The position numbers and the translations under genes were made by a program. From contig CAIYZZ010000350.1 in NCBI GenBank assembly GCA_903930805.1, forward strand, positions 1-5,855: a stretch of DNA of 5,855 bases, written 5' to 3'. A model generated the notes under the pieces. It ran no database searches, was not told the DNA's origin, and saw only the letters and a program-made list of their open reading frames with translations. Below, piece after piece: positions 1-4,783 of this stretch. This DNA is from an uncultured Rhodocyclaceae bacterium (GTDB lineage: Bacteria > Pseudomonadota > Gammaproteobacteria > Burkholderiales > Rhodocyclaceae). Position 1 is the first letter of the stretch. The number at the start of each line of letters is the position of its first letter.

Positions 1-7
1 CAATGGC

Positions 8-418
8 ATGACCGCCGATCTCGTTACGGCGGCGCGGTTTTTGACGCGCTTGACCGATGGCGAACCGATCACCTTCCAGACCTTCGCCGACAGCAGCGAC
101 GGGCGCCACCTTGCCCGCATCCTGCACGGTACGCTGGCGGACCACGGCAATGCCCTGCAAGCCCTTAATAAGGCCGGTGCAGGGGTGTTCCTCATGGTCA
201 ATGCGGGTGACGGCCTTGGGCGCAAGGCCGAGAACGTGGTGCGCGTGCGCGCCCTGTTCGCCGACCTCGACGGCGCACCGCTCGATCCCGTGCTGGTCGC
301 CCAGCCCGACTGCAACGCGCCGGATTGCTCACGCCTGGCCGTGCCTCCGGCTGGCAGTGGACTCGCAACGGTGAAGAGGTGGCATCCATTCAAATGCGAA
401 CGGAAGTTGATCGGGTGA
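8..418 (+). pseudogene. truncated phage/plasmid-type primase, N-terminal fragment
   Basis: The first ~95 residues (AARFLTRL, FTFQTF-like ITFQTFADS, GNALQALNKAGAGVFLMVN, GRKAENVVRVRALFADLDG) look like the N-terminal part of the RepB/VapE-like primase proteins found on prophages and integrative elements. In that family the LFADLDG segment is followed by several hundred more residues. Here the resemblance stops near nucleotide 290-306, and the last ~33 codons to the TGA at 416-418 are the wrong frame of the next gene. The ATG at 8 is a plausible start, but only 7 bases are visible upstream, so no ribosome binding site can be checked and an earlier start is possible. The fragment is unlikely to be a working primase. 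Family assignment is from recollection of the conserved N-terminal pattern; the truncation is seen directly as a change of frame and of family. Confidence 0.65.
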
Positions 419-873
419 TTCTCAACTACCGGAGCCGAAGCAATGGCGCCGACTGGCAGCCAATGGAATACCCGGTATATCTGGAATGGACGGGCTGCAA
501 CCTTGGCGGACGCCGGGCTTGGTTTCTCTGCCCTGCGCGAGGATGCGGAAGGCGCGTGGCGATTCTTTTCGGCGGTTCAATCTTCGCCTGTCGGCATTGC
601 CACAAGCTGGCCTATGAGTGCCAGCGGGAAGCGAATGATGATCGAGCGATGCGGCGGGCGGACACCATCCGGCGGCGGCTTGGATGGGGTGCCGGGATAG
701 CAAACCCGGAAGGCGGCAAACCCAAGGGGATGCACTGGCGCACCTTCAATCGAATGAAATCCAAATATGATGCTTTCGCCAATGCCTCATGGGCCGGGAC
801 AGCCGAGCGGCTTGGACTGATAAATCGCCGGCTATCGAGCATGGGCCTTGATGAACTGCCCGGTTACGAGTGA
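307..873 (+). pseudogene. zinc-ribbon accessory protein of integrative elements, 5'-truncated
   Basis: From about 307 the frame reads RLQRAGLLTPGRASGWQWTR and continues to the TGA at 871-873. Numbered from the TTG at 325, the 182 residues contain a zinc-ribbon-like set of cysteines: C69-x4-C74 (FLCPARGCGRR) and C89-x2-C92-H (FACRHCHKLAY). An Arg-rich segment follows, then KPKGMHWRTFNRM. This resembles a family of ~200-residue uncharacterised proteins on proteobacterial integrative elements, whose members begin with about 35 further residues (a Gly/Ser/Arg-rich start and a 'DVNRLHREG'-like segment). Those are missing here because primase sequence has replaced them. A product could in principle start at TTG 325, but no good ribosome binding site precedes it. 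The function of the family is unknown to me; a nucleic-acid-binding role is only suggested by the zinc ribbon. Confidence 0.6.
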
Positions 874-892
874 AATCTGTTTCGCAAAAATG

Positions 893-915
893 GCCGTGTT
901 GCCAGCGCCGACTTT
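893..915 (+). repeat. 23-bp direct repeat, left copy (DR-L)
   Basis: This 23-bp sequence is repeated exactly, in the same orientation, at 2007-2029. Its last 15 bases (GCCAGCGCCGACTTT) also occur inverted at 2859-2873 and 5606-5620. It begins 20 nt after the stop codon of the zinc-ribbon gene. Confidence 0.9.
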
Positions 916-916
916 C

Positions 917-931
917 CCGGTGTCGCACCGG
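917..931 (+). other. GC-rich hairpin after the zinc-ribbon gene
   Basis: CCGGTG (917-922), loop TCG, CACCGG (926-931) form a perfect 6-bp stem immediately after the left direct repeat. No T-run follows, so it is not a standard intrinsic terminator. It could stabilise the 3' end of the upstream transcript or belong to the repeat unit. Confidence 0.45.
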
Positions 932-999
932 CCGGCGCCAATCGCGCAATTGATGCGGTTTTTCTCCGCTGATCCGGCATTTGCCGTTACATTCTTTTC

Positions 1000-1029
1000 T
1001 TGACCATCGCCGGGCTCGCCACATATACT
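1000..1029 (+). promoter_or_regulatory. sigma70-type promoter of the abi leader/gene
   Basis: TTGACC (1000-1005) and TATACT (1024-1029) each match the sigma70 consensus at five of six positions, with an 18-nt spacer. Transcription would begin at about 1036-1037, just before the leader hairpin. It is the best promoter-like sequence I noticed on this side of the window. Confidence 0.7.
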
Positions 1030-1035
1030 CTTTCC

Positions 1036-1086
1036 AACAACACCCGCCACGCCTCTGCATGCAAGCGCACCCCGGCGGGTTTTTTA
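1036..1086 (+). ncRNA. short terminated leader RNA upstream of the Abi_2 gene (abiF-RNA-like candidate)
   Basis: The predicted transcript from the promoter is only about 50 nt. It folds as one hairpin whose closing stem is ACCCGCC (1042-1048) with GGCGGGT (1074-1080). The 25-nt interior contains the palindrome TGCATGCA (1056-1063), and a short CGC/GCG pairing (1050-1052 with 1065-1067) is possible. The RNA ends in TTTTTT (1080-1085), 7 nt before the abi start codon. From established knowledge, AbiF-type Abi_2 genes are often preceded by a conserved structured RNA, the 'abiF' motif found by comparative genomics. Location and architecture fit, but I cannot confirm a match to that consensus. It may act as an RNA antitoxin or guide-like partner, or simply as an attenuator. 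Confidence 0.5.
1042..1085 (+). terminator. intrinsic terminator within the abi leader
   Basis: A perfect 7-bp GC-rich stem (1042-1048 with 1074-1080) is followed at once by six Ts. It sits between the promoter and the abi start codon, so most transcripts should stop before the gene and abi would be expressed only by read-through. Confidence 0.7.
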
Positions 1087-1092
1087 TTGCCT

Positions 1093-1995
1093 ATGAAATT
1101 CACCAAACCCGCCATCCCTCTTGACGACCAGATCGCGCTGCTACGCAGTCGCGGGCTGACAATTGCCGATGAGGAGCGCGCCCGGCACTACCTGCGCTTC
1201 GTCGGCTACTACCGGCTGGCGGGTTATGCACTGCCGTATCAGGTAAATTACAACGCCGATGGTTCCCATCGTTTCCTCGACGGCGTGAGCTTCGAGGACA
1301 TCCTTGACCTTTACGTGTTCGACCGCAAACTGCGGCTGGTGGTGATGGACGCCGTGGAGCGCATCGAAGTGGCGTTCCGTGCCCAGTTCTCGCAGACGAT
1401 GAGCGAGTTGCACGGACCGCACTGGTTCATGGACACCGCCCATTTCGTCCCCAGCTACCGCCACGACAAGTTCATCGCCCGCATCAAGGATGACATCGGC
1501 CACGATACGTCGCGGGTGGCGATGCGCCAGACCTTCATCAAGCACTACTACGACAAATACGGTGATCCGGCGCTACCACCGTCGTGGATGGTCTTCGAGG
1601 TGCTTTCCTTCGGAACGGTGTCGCTGGCCTTCAAGAGCCTGACACGCCAGAACCAGAAAGTCGTCGCAAAGGCATTCGGCCTCGACGGCGCGGTGCTCGC
1701 CTCTTGGCTGCACGCGCTGTCCTACCTGCGCAACCTGGCGGCGCATCACCAGCGCTTGTGGAACCGCACCTACACGATCAAGCCGATTCAGGCCAAGCAA
1801 TACGCGGCCGAATTGCCTGACACGACCCGCTTCTATGCCCAGGCCGTAATGGCCGAGGTGCTACTGAAAGTTGTTTCGCCCGATACCCATTGGGGACAGC
1901 GGCTGGCCGATCTGCTGGCCGAGCATCCCAGGGTGCGGGCCGATCGCCTTGGATTCCCTGCGGATTGGCGTAATCGCCCGCTCTGGAAGCCGTAG
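1093..1995 (+). CDS. Abi_2-family abortive infection protein (AbiD/AbiF-like, HEPN motif)
   Basis: This 300-residue protein has the features of the Abi_2 (AbiD/AbiF) family. The N-terminal pattern is KPAIPLDDQIALLRSRGL...ARHYLRFVGYYRLAGYALPY (residues 5-49), followed by FEDILDLYVFDRKLRLVVMDAVERIEVAFR (67-96), a central PSWMVFEVLSFGTVS (163-177) and the C-terminal YLRNLAAHHQRLWNR (211-225). R213-x4-H218 (1729-1746) is the RxxxxH motif typical of HEPN RNases, and this family is related to the HEPN domains of Cas13. Members stop phage growth by killing or arresting the infected cell, probably through RNA cleavage. No signal peptide or membrane segment is seen, so it should be cytoplasmic. The ATG at 1093 is preferred over the TTG at 1000, which lies inside the promoter -35 box, because family similarity begins at MKFTKPAIPL. 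No Shine-Dalgarno sequence precedes it; a leader terminator ends 7 nt upstream. Length is normal and the gene looks intact. Family call is strong; mechanism is inferred. Confidence 0.88.
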   Translation: MKFTKPAIPLDDQIALLRSRGLTIADEERARHYLRFVGYYRLAGYALPYQVNYNADGSHRFLDGVSFEDILDLYVFDRKLRLVVMDAVERIEVAFRAQFSQTMSELHGPHWFMDTAHFVPSYRHDKFIARIKDDIGHDTSRVAMRQTFIKHYYDKYGDPALPPSWMVFEVLSFGTVSLAFKSLTRQNQKVVAKAFGLDGAVLASWLHALSYLRNLAAHHQRLWNRTYTIKPIQAKQYAAELPDTTRFYAQAVMAEVLLKVVSPDTHWGQRLADLLAEHPRVRADRLGFPADWRNRPLWKP

Positions 1996-2006
1996 CGGCG
2001 CAAGTC

Positions 2007-2029
2007 GCCGTGTTGCCAGCGCCGACTTT
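2007..2029 (+). repeat. 23-bp direct repeat, right copy (DR-R)
   Basis: Exact copy of 893-915 in the same orientation, starting 12 nt after the abi stop codon. Together the two copies enclose the promoter, leader RNA and Abi_2 gene as a unit of about 1.1 kb. Confidence 0.9.
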
Positions 2030-2115
2030 TGAGGCACGCAAGCTTGGGCCGGCGACTGAATCTCCGCCGCGTCTCGCCTGAAAACCCTTGCCAATACAGG
2101 GGAGCAGTGAAAATC

Positions 2116-2156
2116 CCTGTGTAGTTCCTGTGTAATCGAGCATGGAAAATTACACA
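2116..2156 (+). repeat. cluster of TGTGTA(A) repeats, possible integrase arm sites
   Basis: CCTGTGTA occurs at 2116-2123 and again at 2127-2134, an 11-bp spacing of about one helical turn. TGTGTAA (2129-2135) is repeated inverted as TTACACA (2150-2156). The cluster lies ~120 bp inside the island from the tRNA-Asn attachment scar, where tyrosine recombinases or excision factors commonly have arm-type binding sites. No integrase is in the window, so the role is inferred. The rest of 2030-2273 shows no gene. Confidence 0.4.
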
Positions 2157-2273
2157 AAACGCTGGAACTTGGTGGAACACTGTCACGCAGACTACGGCAG
2201 CCAAATCTAGGAAATTCAGGGGGTTGCGAAGTTTCCAGAATTCGCTAGAATGCGTTTCCGTTCCCGGCCTGAA

Positions 2274-2320
2274 GACTGTTAATCCGTAGGTCCCTGGTTC
2301 GAGCCCAGGTCGGGGAGCCA
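2274..2320 (+). other. tRNA-Asn(GTT) 3' fragment: attachment-site duplicate at the island end
   Basis: The 47 nt correspond to the 3' part of a bacterial tRNA-Asn: anticodon GTT at 2278-2280 with AATCC after it, T-arm CCTGG (2293-2297), loop TTCGAGC, CCAGG (2305-2309), acceptor 3' strand TCGGGGA (2310-2316), discriminator G and CCA (2318-2320). The acceptor 5' strand, the D-arm and the start of the anticodon stem are absent; the preceding bases do not resemble a tRNA. It cannot be a working tRNA. Elements that integrate into tRNA genes restore the gene at one end and leave such a 3' copy at the other. Since the tRNA reads rightward, the island lies to the left and the old chromosome to the right. 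The intact tRNA-Asn and the integrase should be upstream of this window. Confidence 0.85.
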
Positions 2321-2336
2321 CTAGATTCAAGCACTT

Positions 2337-2362
2337 AGCCAACTCTTCGGGGTTGGCTTTTT
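2337..2362 (+). terminator. intrinsic terminator of the original tRNA-Asn transcript
   Basis: AGCCAAC (2337-2343) pairs with GTTGGCT (2352-2358) around the loop TCTTCGGG, followed by five Ts. It lies 16 nt after the CCA end of the tRNA fragment, where a tRNA terminator belongs. This supports the sequence from here on being the original chromosomal flank. Confidence 0.8.
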
Positions 2363-2610
2363 GCTTTCTGGCGTTTGTGTACGCACTTTGTAAGCAAATC
2401 CCATCAATCGCAGATCTTGATAACTCTTGCAGGGAGCCCCTCCGGGGCGGACGGGAGCGTGGCAGCCGAGGCGGGAACGAGCAACGTAGTGCGAGCCGCC
2501 GCAGGCCGACCGCAGGGCGGGCGGGGATCAACACCACCCAGCGCGTAGCGCCTGAATAAACCCACGCAGCGCAGCAAGCCGAAATAGCCGTTGCCGGGAA
2601 AGGGCGCAAG

Positions 2611-2712
2611 ACATAATGGCTCTTATCCGAACCCGAAGGGCGCGCGAGCGGTAGGCCACAAAGCGAAGCCCTGCGCAGCGACTGGCCTACTTTGGATAAG
2701 ACGCTGTTATGT
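2611..2712. repeat. long imperfect palindrome with internal branches
   Basis: The outer arms are 2611-2628 (ACATAATGGCTCTTATCC) and 2694-2712 (GGATAAGACGCTGTTATGT). They pair over ~18 bp with G-T wobbles and a single bulged base. Inside are the small hairpin CCC-GAA-GGG (2632-2640) and a second stem, GTAGGCCA (2651-2658) with TGGCCTAC (2683-2690). The result is a three-way branched fold of ~100 nt. Size, outer-arm layout and the extra unpaired base recall integron attC sites, but the ends do not fit the attC core consensus well. Confidence 0.65.
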
Positions 2713-2858
2713 TCACTCGCGCAGCGAGTTACCCCGAACTGGCGGTGTGCAATCGAGCAACGCGAGCTGACTGAGAATCCCTAACGTAGCCGACGCAGCC
2801 GTGAGCGTAGCTGGCGGCGCAGGCGGCGGGCAGTACGTGACCAAGTTAGCCAAGGCCA

Positions 2859-2878
2859 AAAGTCGGCGCTGGCGGGAC
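2859..2878 (-). repeat. inverted copy of the dispersed repeat core, shared 20 bp with napH
   Basis: AAAGTCGGCGCTGGCGGGAC is identical to 5606-5625 inside napH. Its first 15 bases are the reverse complement of the end of both 23-bp direct repeats flanking the abi unit. An imperfect inverted partner with one mismatch over the same core is at 3056-3070. Confidence 0.8.
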
Positions 2879-3125
2879 TGCGCTAATGAGACCGAGAAAG
2901 CCAGTGCGCGGGGTTATCGCGCTCTGGCGGGGTGCAGGATGTGATACGGTAGCGATGGCGCGGGGTTTGCGGGGTTGTCTGCAAGCACCGTGACTGAGCG
3001 GATAGGTGGGTGCGTCGGTCCGTATCGAGTCAGGCTTACATCACCGCACCGTATCGCCAGCGCCTACTTTCGCGGCGGGATGCGTCGTCTAGTCTGGCTA
3101 TGCCGATTCGGATCACGGATGAGGT

Positions 3126-3158
3126 GGGGGGGGGACCACCGGGGGTAGGGAACCTGGG
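3126..3158 (+). other. G-tract with G-quadruplex potential
   Basis: Four G-runs (nine Gs at 3126-3134, five at 3141-3145, three at 3148-3150, three at 3156-3158) are separated by 6, 2 and 5 bases, matching the usual G3+N1-7 quadruplex pattern. It marks the change from GC-rich repeat sequence on the left to less GC-rich sequence on the right. A nine-base homopolymer is also a place where assembly or sequencing errors occur. Confidence 0.5.
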
Positions 3159-3385
3159 ATGTCTATAGCTGTTGCTCTTACTTCACAGGCAATTTTCTGT
3201 AATATGGCATTGGAATAATATAGATTCGGTTGTGGATTTCCGCTTTGTGCCTTTGCCGCCATAAGGATTTCGCATATTGATTGACTGCTGTGCAAACCCT
3301 ACTGCGGTCATTCAGGCTAAGTCTGGATCATGGCTATCCTTTTGGCTGGTCATCATCGAATCGACCCAGGCGAACCGGGATTTTC

Positions 3386-3637
3386 ATGGGAACTCATGAA
3401 GAAGCCGGCACCCATGACATTAGCGTAGTTAGCATCGAAATAGAAGTCGTCGAGCGGGCTTTCAAGAATGGTTCGACGCGGGTTGTGAGGTCCGGGCAAA
3501 CCAATGTCTTCCCTCGTCTTGTAATCGTGCGCCCTGGCAAAACTCCTTTACCTGGCCCTCAAAAACATCAGCCGGAAATGGACCATGCCAATCCGGGACC
3601 AAAAAACAGCGCTCACTCGCTTTACTATCCATTTTGA
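3386..3637 (+). CDS. doubtful small hypothetical ORF
   Basis: An 83-residue frame from ATG 3386 to the TGA at 3635-3637 has a middle section that could be real protein (HDISVVSIEIEVVERAF, TNVFPRLVIVRPGKTPL) and a low-complexity Pro/His-rich end. A longer version from TTG 3281 adds 35 residues that do not look coding. There is no clear ribosome binding site or promoter, no recognisable domain, and its base composition is lower in GC than the nap genes. It runs convergently towards napC. It may be a gene remnant or chance. The rest of 3159-3385 shows no feature. Confidence 0.2.
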   Translation: MGTHEEAGTHDISVVSIEIEVVERAFKNGSTRVVRSGQTNVFPRLVIVRPGKTPLPGPQKHQPEMDHANPGPKNSAHSLYYPF

Positions 3638-3665
3638 AGACCGAATGACAGCGCGCTAACCTAAA

Positions 3666-3688
3666 TCCCGTTTACACATAATTCGGGA
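3666..3688 (-). terminator. weak possible terminator after napC
   Basis: On the minus strand TCCCG and CGGGA form a 5-bp stem with a 13-nt loop followed by TTT, 7-29 nt past the napC stop. The stem is short and the T-run minimal, so it is only a candidate end of the nap transcript. Confidence 0.3.
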
Positions 3689-3694
3689 CACCAT

Positions 3695-4315
3695 CTACTT
3701 AGGCACCTCCGCTTCTTGCCTGGGTTCTGCCGGCAAAATCACCGCACCACCTTTCTCCGAGCCAATGGACTGTTCGATCGGTGGCAGGGCATGTGCGATG
3801 CCCTTGTGGCAGTCGATGCAGGTCTTGCCCTCCTGCCATGCCCGCTGGTGTGCAGGCGAGGCGCGACGACTCTGTTCCGAGTAGTCCATGTAGTCGTAAT
3901 TGTGACAGTTGCGGCACTCCTGCGAATCGTTCTGCTTCATCCGGTTCCATTCGTTCTGCGCCAGAACCACGCGTTTGGCGTTGAACTTCTCCGGCGTGTC
4001 GATGCTGCCGAGCAGTTTGTGCAGGACTTCGTTCGACGCCTGTATCTTGCGCACTATCTTCGGCCCCCACTCCTTCGGCACATGGCAGTCTGGGCAGGTA
4101 GCCCGTACGCCGGTGCGATTGGCGTAGTGGATGGTATTGCGATACTCCTGATAGACGTTCTGTTCCATCTCGTGGCATGAAATACAGAAAGCCTCGCGGT
4201 TGGTCCATTCCAGCACGGTGTTGAAACCACCCCAGAAGACGATGCCGAGCACGAAGGCAACGCCCAGCGTGCTAAAGATGAGGGCGCGAAAGCGCTTGAT
4301 GAGTTGGGCGATCAT
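3695..4315 (-). CDS. napC: NapC, membrane-anchored tetrahaem quinol-oxidising cytochrome c
   Basis: NapC takes electrons from quinol in the cytoplasmic membrane and passes them to NapB/NapA in the periplasm for nitrate reduction to nitrite. The 206 residues begin with a short cytoplasmic Lys/Arg-containing stretch and one uncleaved membrane anchor (about residues 13-34). Four haem-binding CxxCH motifs follow: CISCH 44-48, CPDCH 74-78, CRNCH 134-138 and CIDCH 166-170. This is the NapC/NirT arrangement and the length is normal. The start lies 12 nt after the napB stop with a GGGGA-type ribosome binding site between. It is the last nap gene here; napG-napH-napB-napC is the classical distal order of enterobacterial-type nap operons. 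NirT is an alternative family member, but the position next to napB argues for NapC. Confidence 0.96.
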   Translation of the reverse strand: MIAQLIKRFRALIFSTLGVAFVLGIVFWGGFNTVLEWTNREAFCISCHEMEQNVYQEYRNTIHYANRTGVRATCPDCHVPKEWGPKIVRKIQASNEVLHKLLGSIDTPEKFNAKRVVLAQNEWNRMKQNDSQECRNCHNYDYMDYSEQSRRASPAHQRAWQEGKTCIDCHKGIAHALPPIEQSIGSEKGGAVILPAEPRQEAEVPK

Positions 4316-4327
4316 GGCGGTCCCCGC

Positions 4328-4783
4328 TTACATGCCGAGGCCGGGCTTGAAAGTGTTTTCCACCAGCGGCTTGGCGTCGGACTGCGGCACATGGCACTGC
4401 GTGCAGAAATAGCGCAACGGCGAAATGTTGGAAAGTTCTTGGCCTTCACGGGTCTTGAAATGGGTCACCGAGACCTTGGTGGCCCCGGTTTCCTTGGTCT
4501 TGCTCCAGGCATGGCAGTCCATGCACTTGTTAAAGTTCTTGGTCACCTGATAGTCGCGGATGGTGTGCGGGATCAGCGGCGGCTGCTGCACGAAATCGCG
4601 TGGTAGAGGCTTGGCATCCTTCATTGGCTTGTACATGTCCGCCTCCGGAGTTTTCTCCACCGGAGTATCGCCGCGCAGCGACATCAGCTTGACGGACATG
4701 TCGGCGGCTTGAACAAGGGGGGCGGCCAAGGTAATAGCAGCCGTGGTGGCAATGGCAAGAACGGCGCGCAGCAGGCGGGTCAT
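4328..4783 (-). CDS. napB: NapB, dihaem small subunit of periplasmic nitrate reductase
   Basis: NapB is the periplasmic electron-transfer subunit of the NapAB nitrate reductase, receiving electrons from NapC and passing them to the NapA iron-sulphur cluster. The 151 residues start with a Sec signal peptide ([20 protein letters not shown]..., likely cleaved after VQA at about residue 26). Two haem c sites are visible, CMDCH 87-91 and CTQCH 127-131. H73 (IPHTI) and H108 (VTHFKTR) sit where the distal haem ligands of NapB lie. A strong ribosome binding site GGAGGA (4791-4796) stands 7 nt before the ATG, and the ATG overlaps the napH stop codon (ATGA), implying coupled translation. Length and motifs are typical, with no sign of damage. 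Confidence 0.96.
   Translation of the reverse strand: MTRLLRAVLAIATTAAITLAAPLVQAADMSVKLMSLRGDTPVEKTPEADMYKPMKDAKPLPRDFVQQPPLIPHTIRDYQVTKNFNKCMDCHAWSKTKETGATKVSVTHFKTREGQELSNISPLRYFCTQCHVPQSDAKPLVENTFKPGLGM

Larger units (their letters stand above)
2430..3125. other. ORF-free GC-rich region dense in inverted repeats
   Basis: No credible coding frame crosses this ~700-bp stretch. It holds many GC-rich words of the type GCGCAGCG, GCGTAGC and GCGAAGC. Clear hairpins are GCCCC-TCC-GGGGC (2436-2448), the branched structure at 2611-2712, and ACTCGC-GCA-GCGAGT (2715-2729). A looser inverted pair is GATACGGT (2943-2950) with ACCGTATC (3048-3055). It could be a large structured RNA, remnants of gene-cassette recombination sites, or a decayed mobile element. 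I do not recognise it as a named RNA family. The stretch 2363-2429 between the tRNA terminator and this region shows nothing notable. Confidence 0.5.

Noticed and set aside
746..1060. Minus-strand frames containing SRRWQHG or KVGAGNTA peptides
   Set aside because: These peptides are translations of the dispersed repeat and overlap the zinc-ribbon gene and the abi promoter; they do not indicate a protein.
1000..1092. Longer start (TTG 1000) for the Abi_2 protein
   Set aside because: These codons coincide with the promoter boxes and terminator hairpin, and similarity to the family begins only at the ATG at 1093.
893..2029. CRISPR array or integron cassette reading of the repeats
   Set aside because: Only two direct copies exist and they are over 1 kb apart, with no regular spacers; the repeat itself has no attC-type palindrome.
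2353..2559. 68-residue plus-strand frame after the tRNA terminator
   Set aside because: It starts inside the terminator stem, is Arg/Gly/Ser-rich low-complexity sequence, and covers a GC hairpin; it has no ribosome binding site.
1833..2609. 258-residue minus-strand frame across the tRNA fragment
   Set aside because: It contains APRPGLEPGTYGL, the well-known false peptide from reading a tRNA backwards, and otherwise overlaps the abi end and intergenic repeats. It is not a gene.
2781..2852. Possible second attC-like site (CCCTAAC ... GTTAGCC)
   Set aside because: The short end boxes are suggestive, but the sequence between them does not form a matching inner stem, so it is not supported.
3113..3295. 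60-residue minus-strand frame
   Set aside because: Its end is poly-proline from the G-tract, there is no ribosome binding site or recognisable domain, and it is short enough to be chance.
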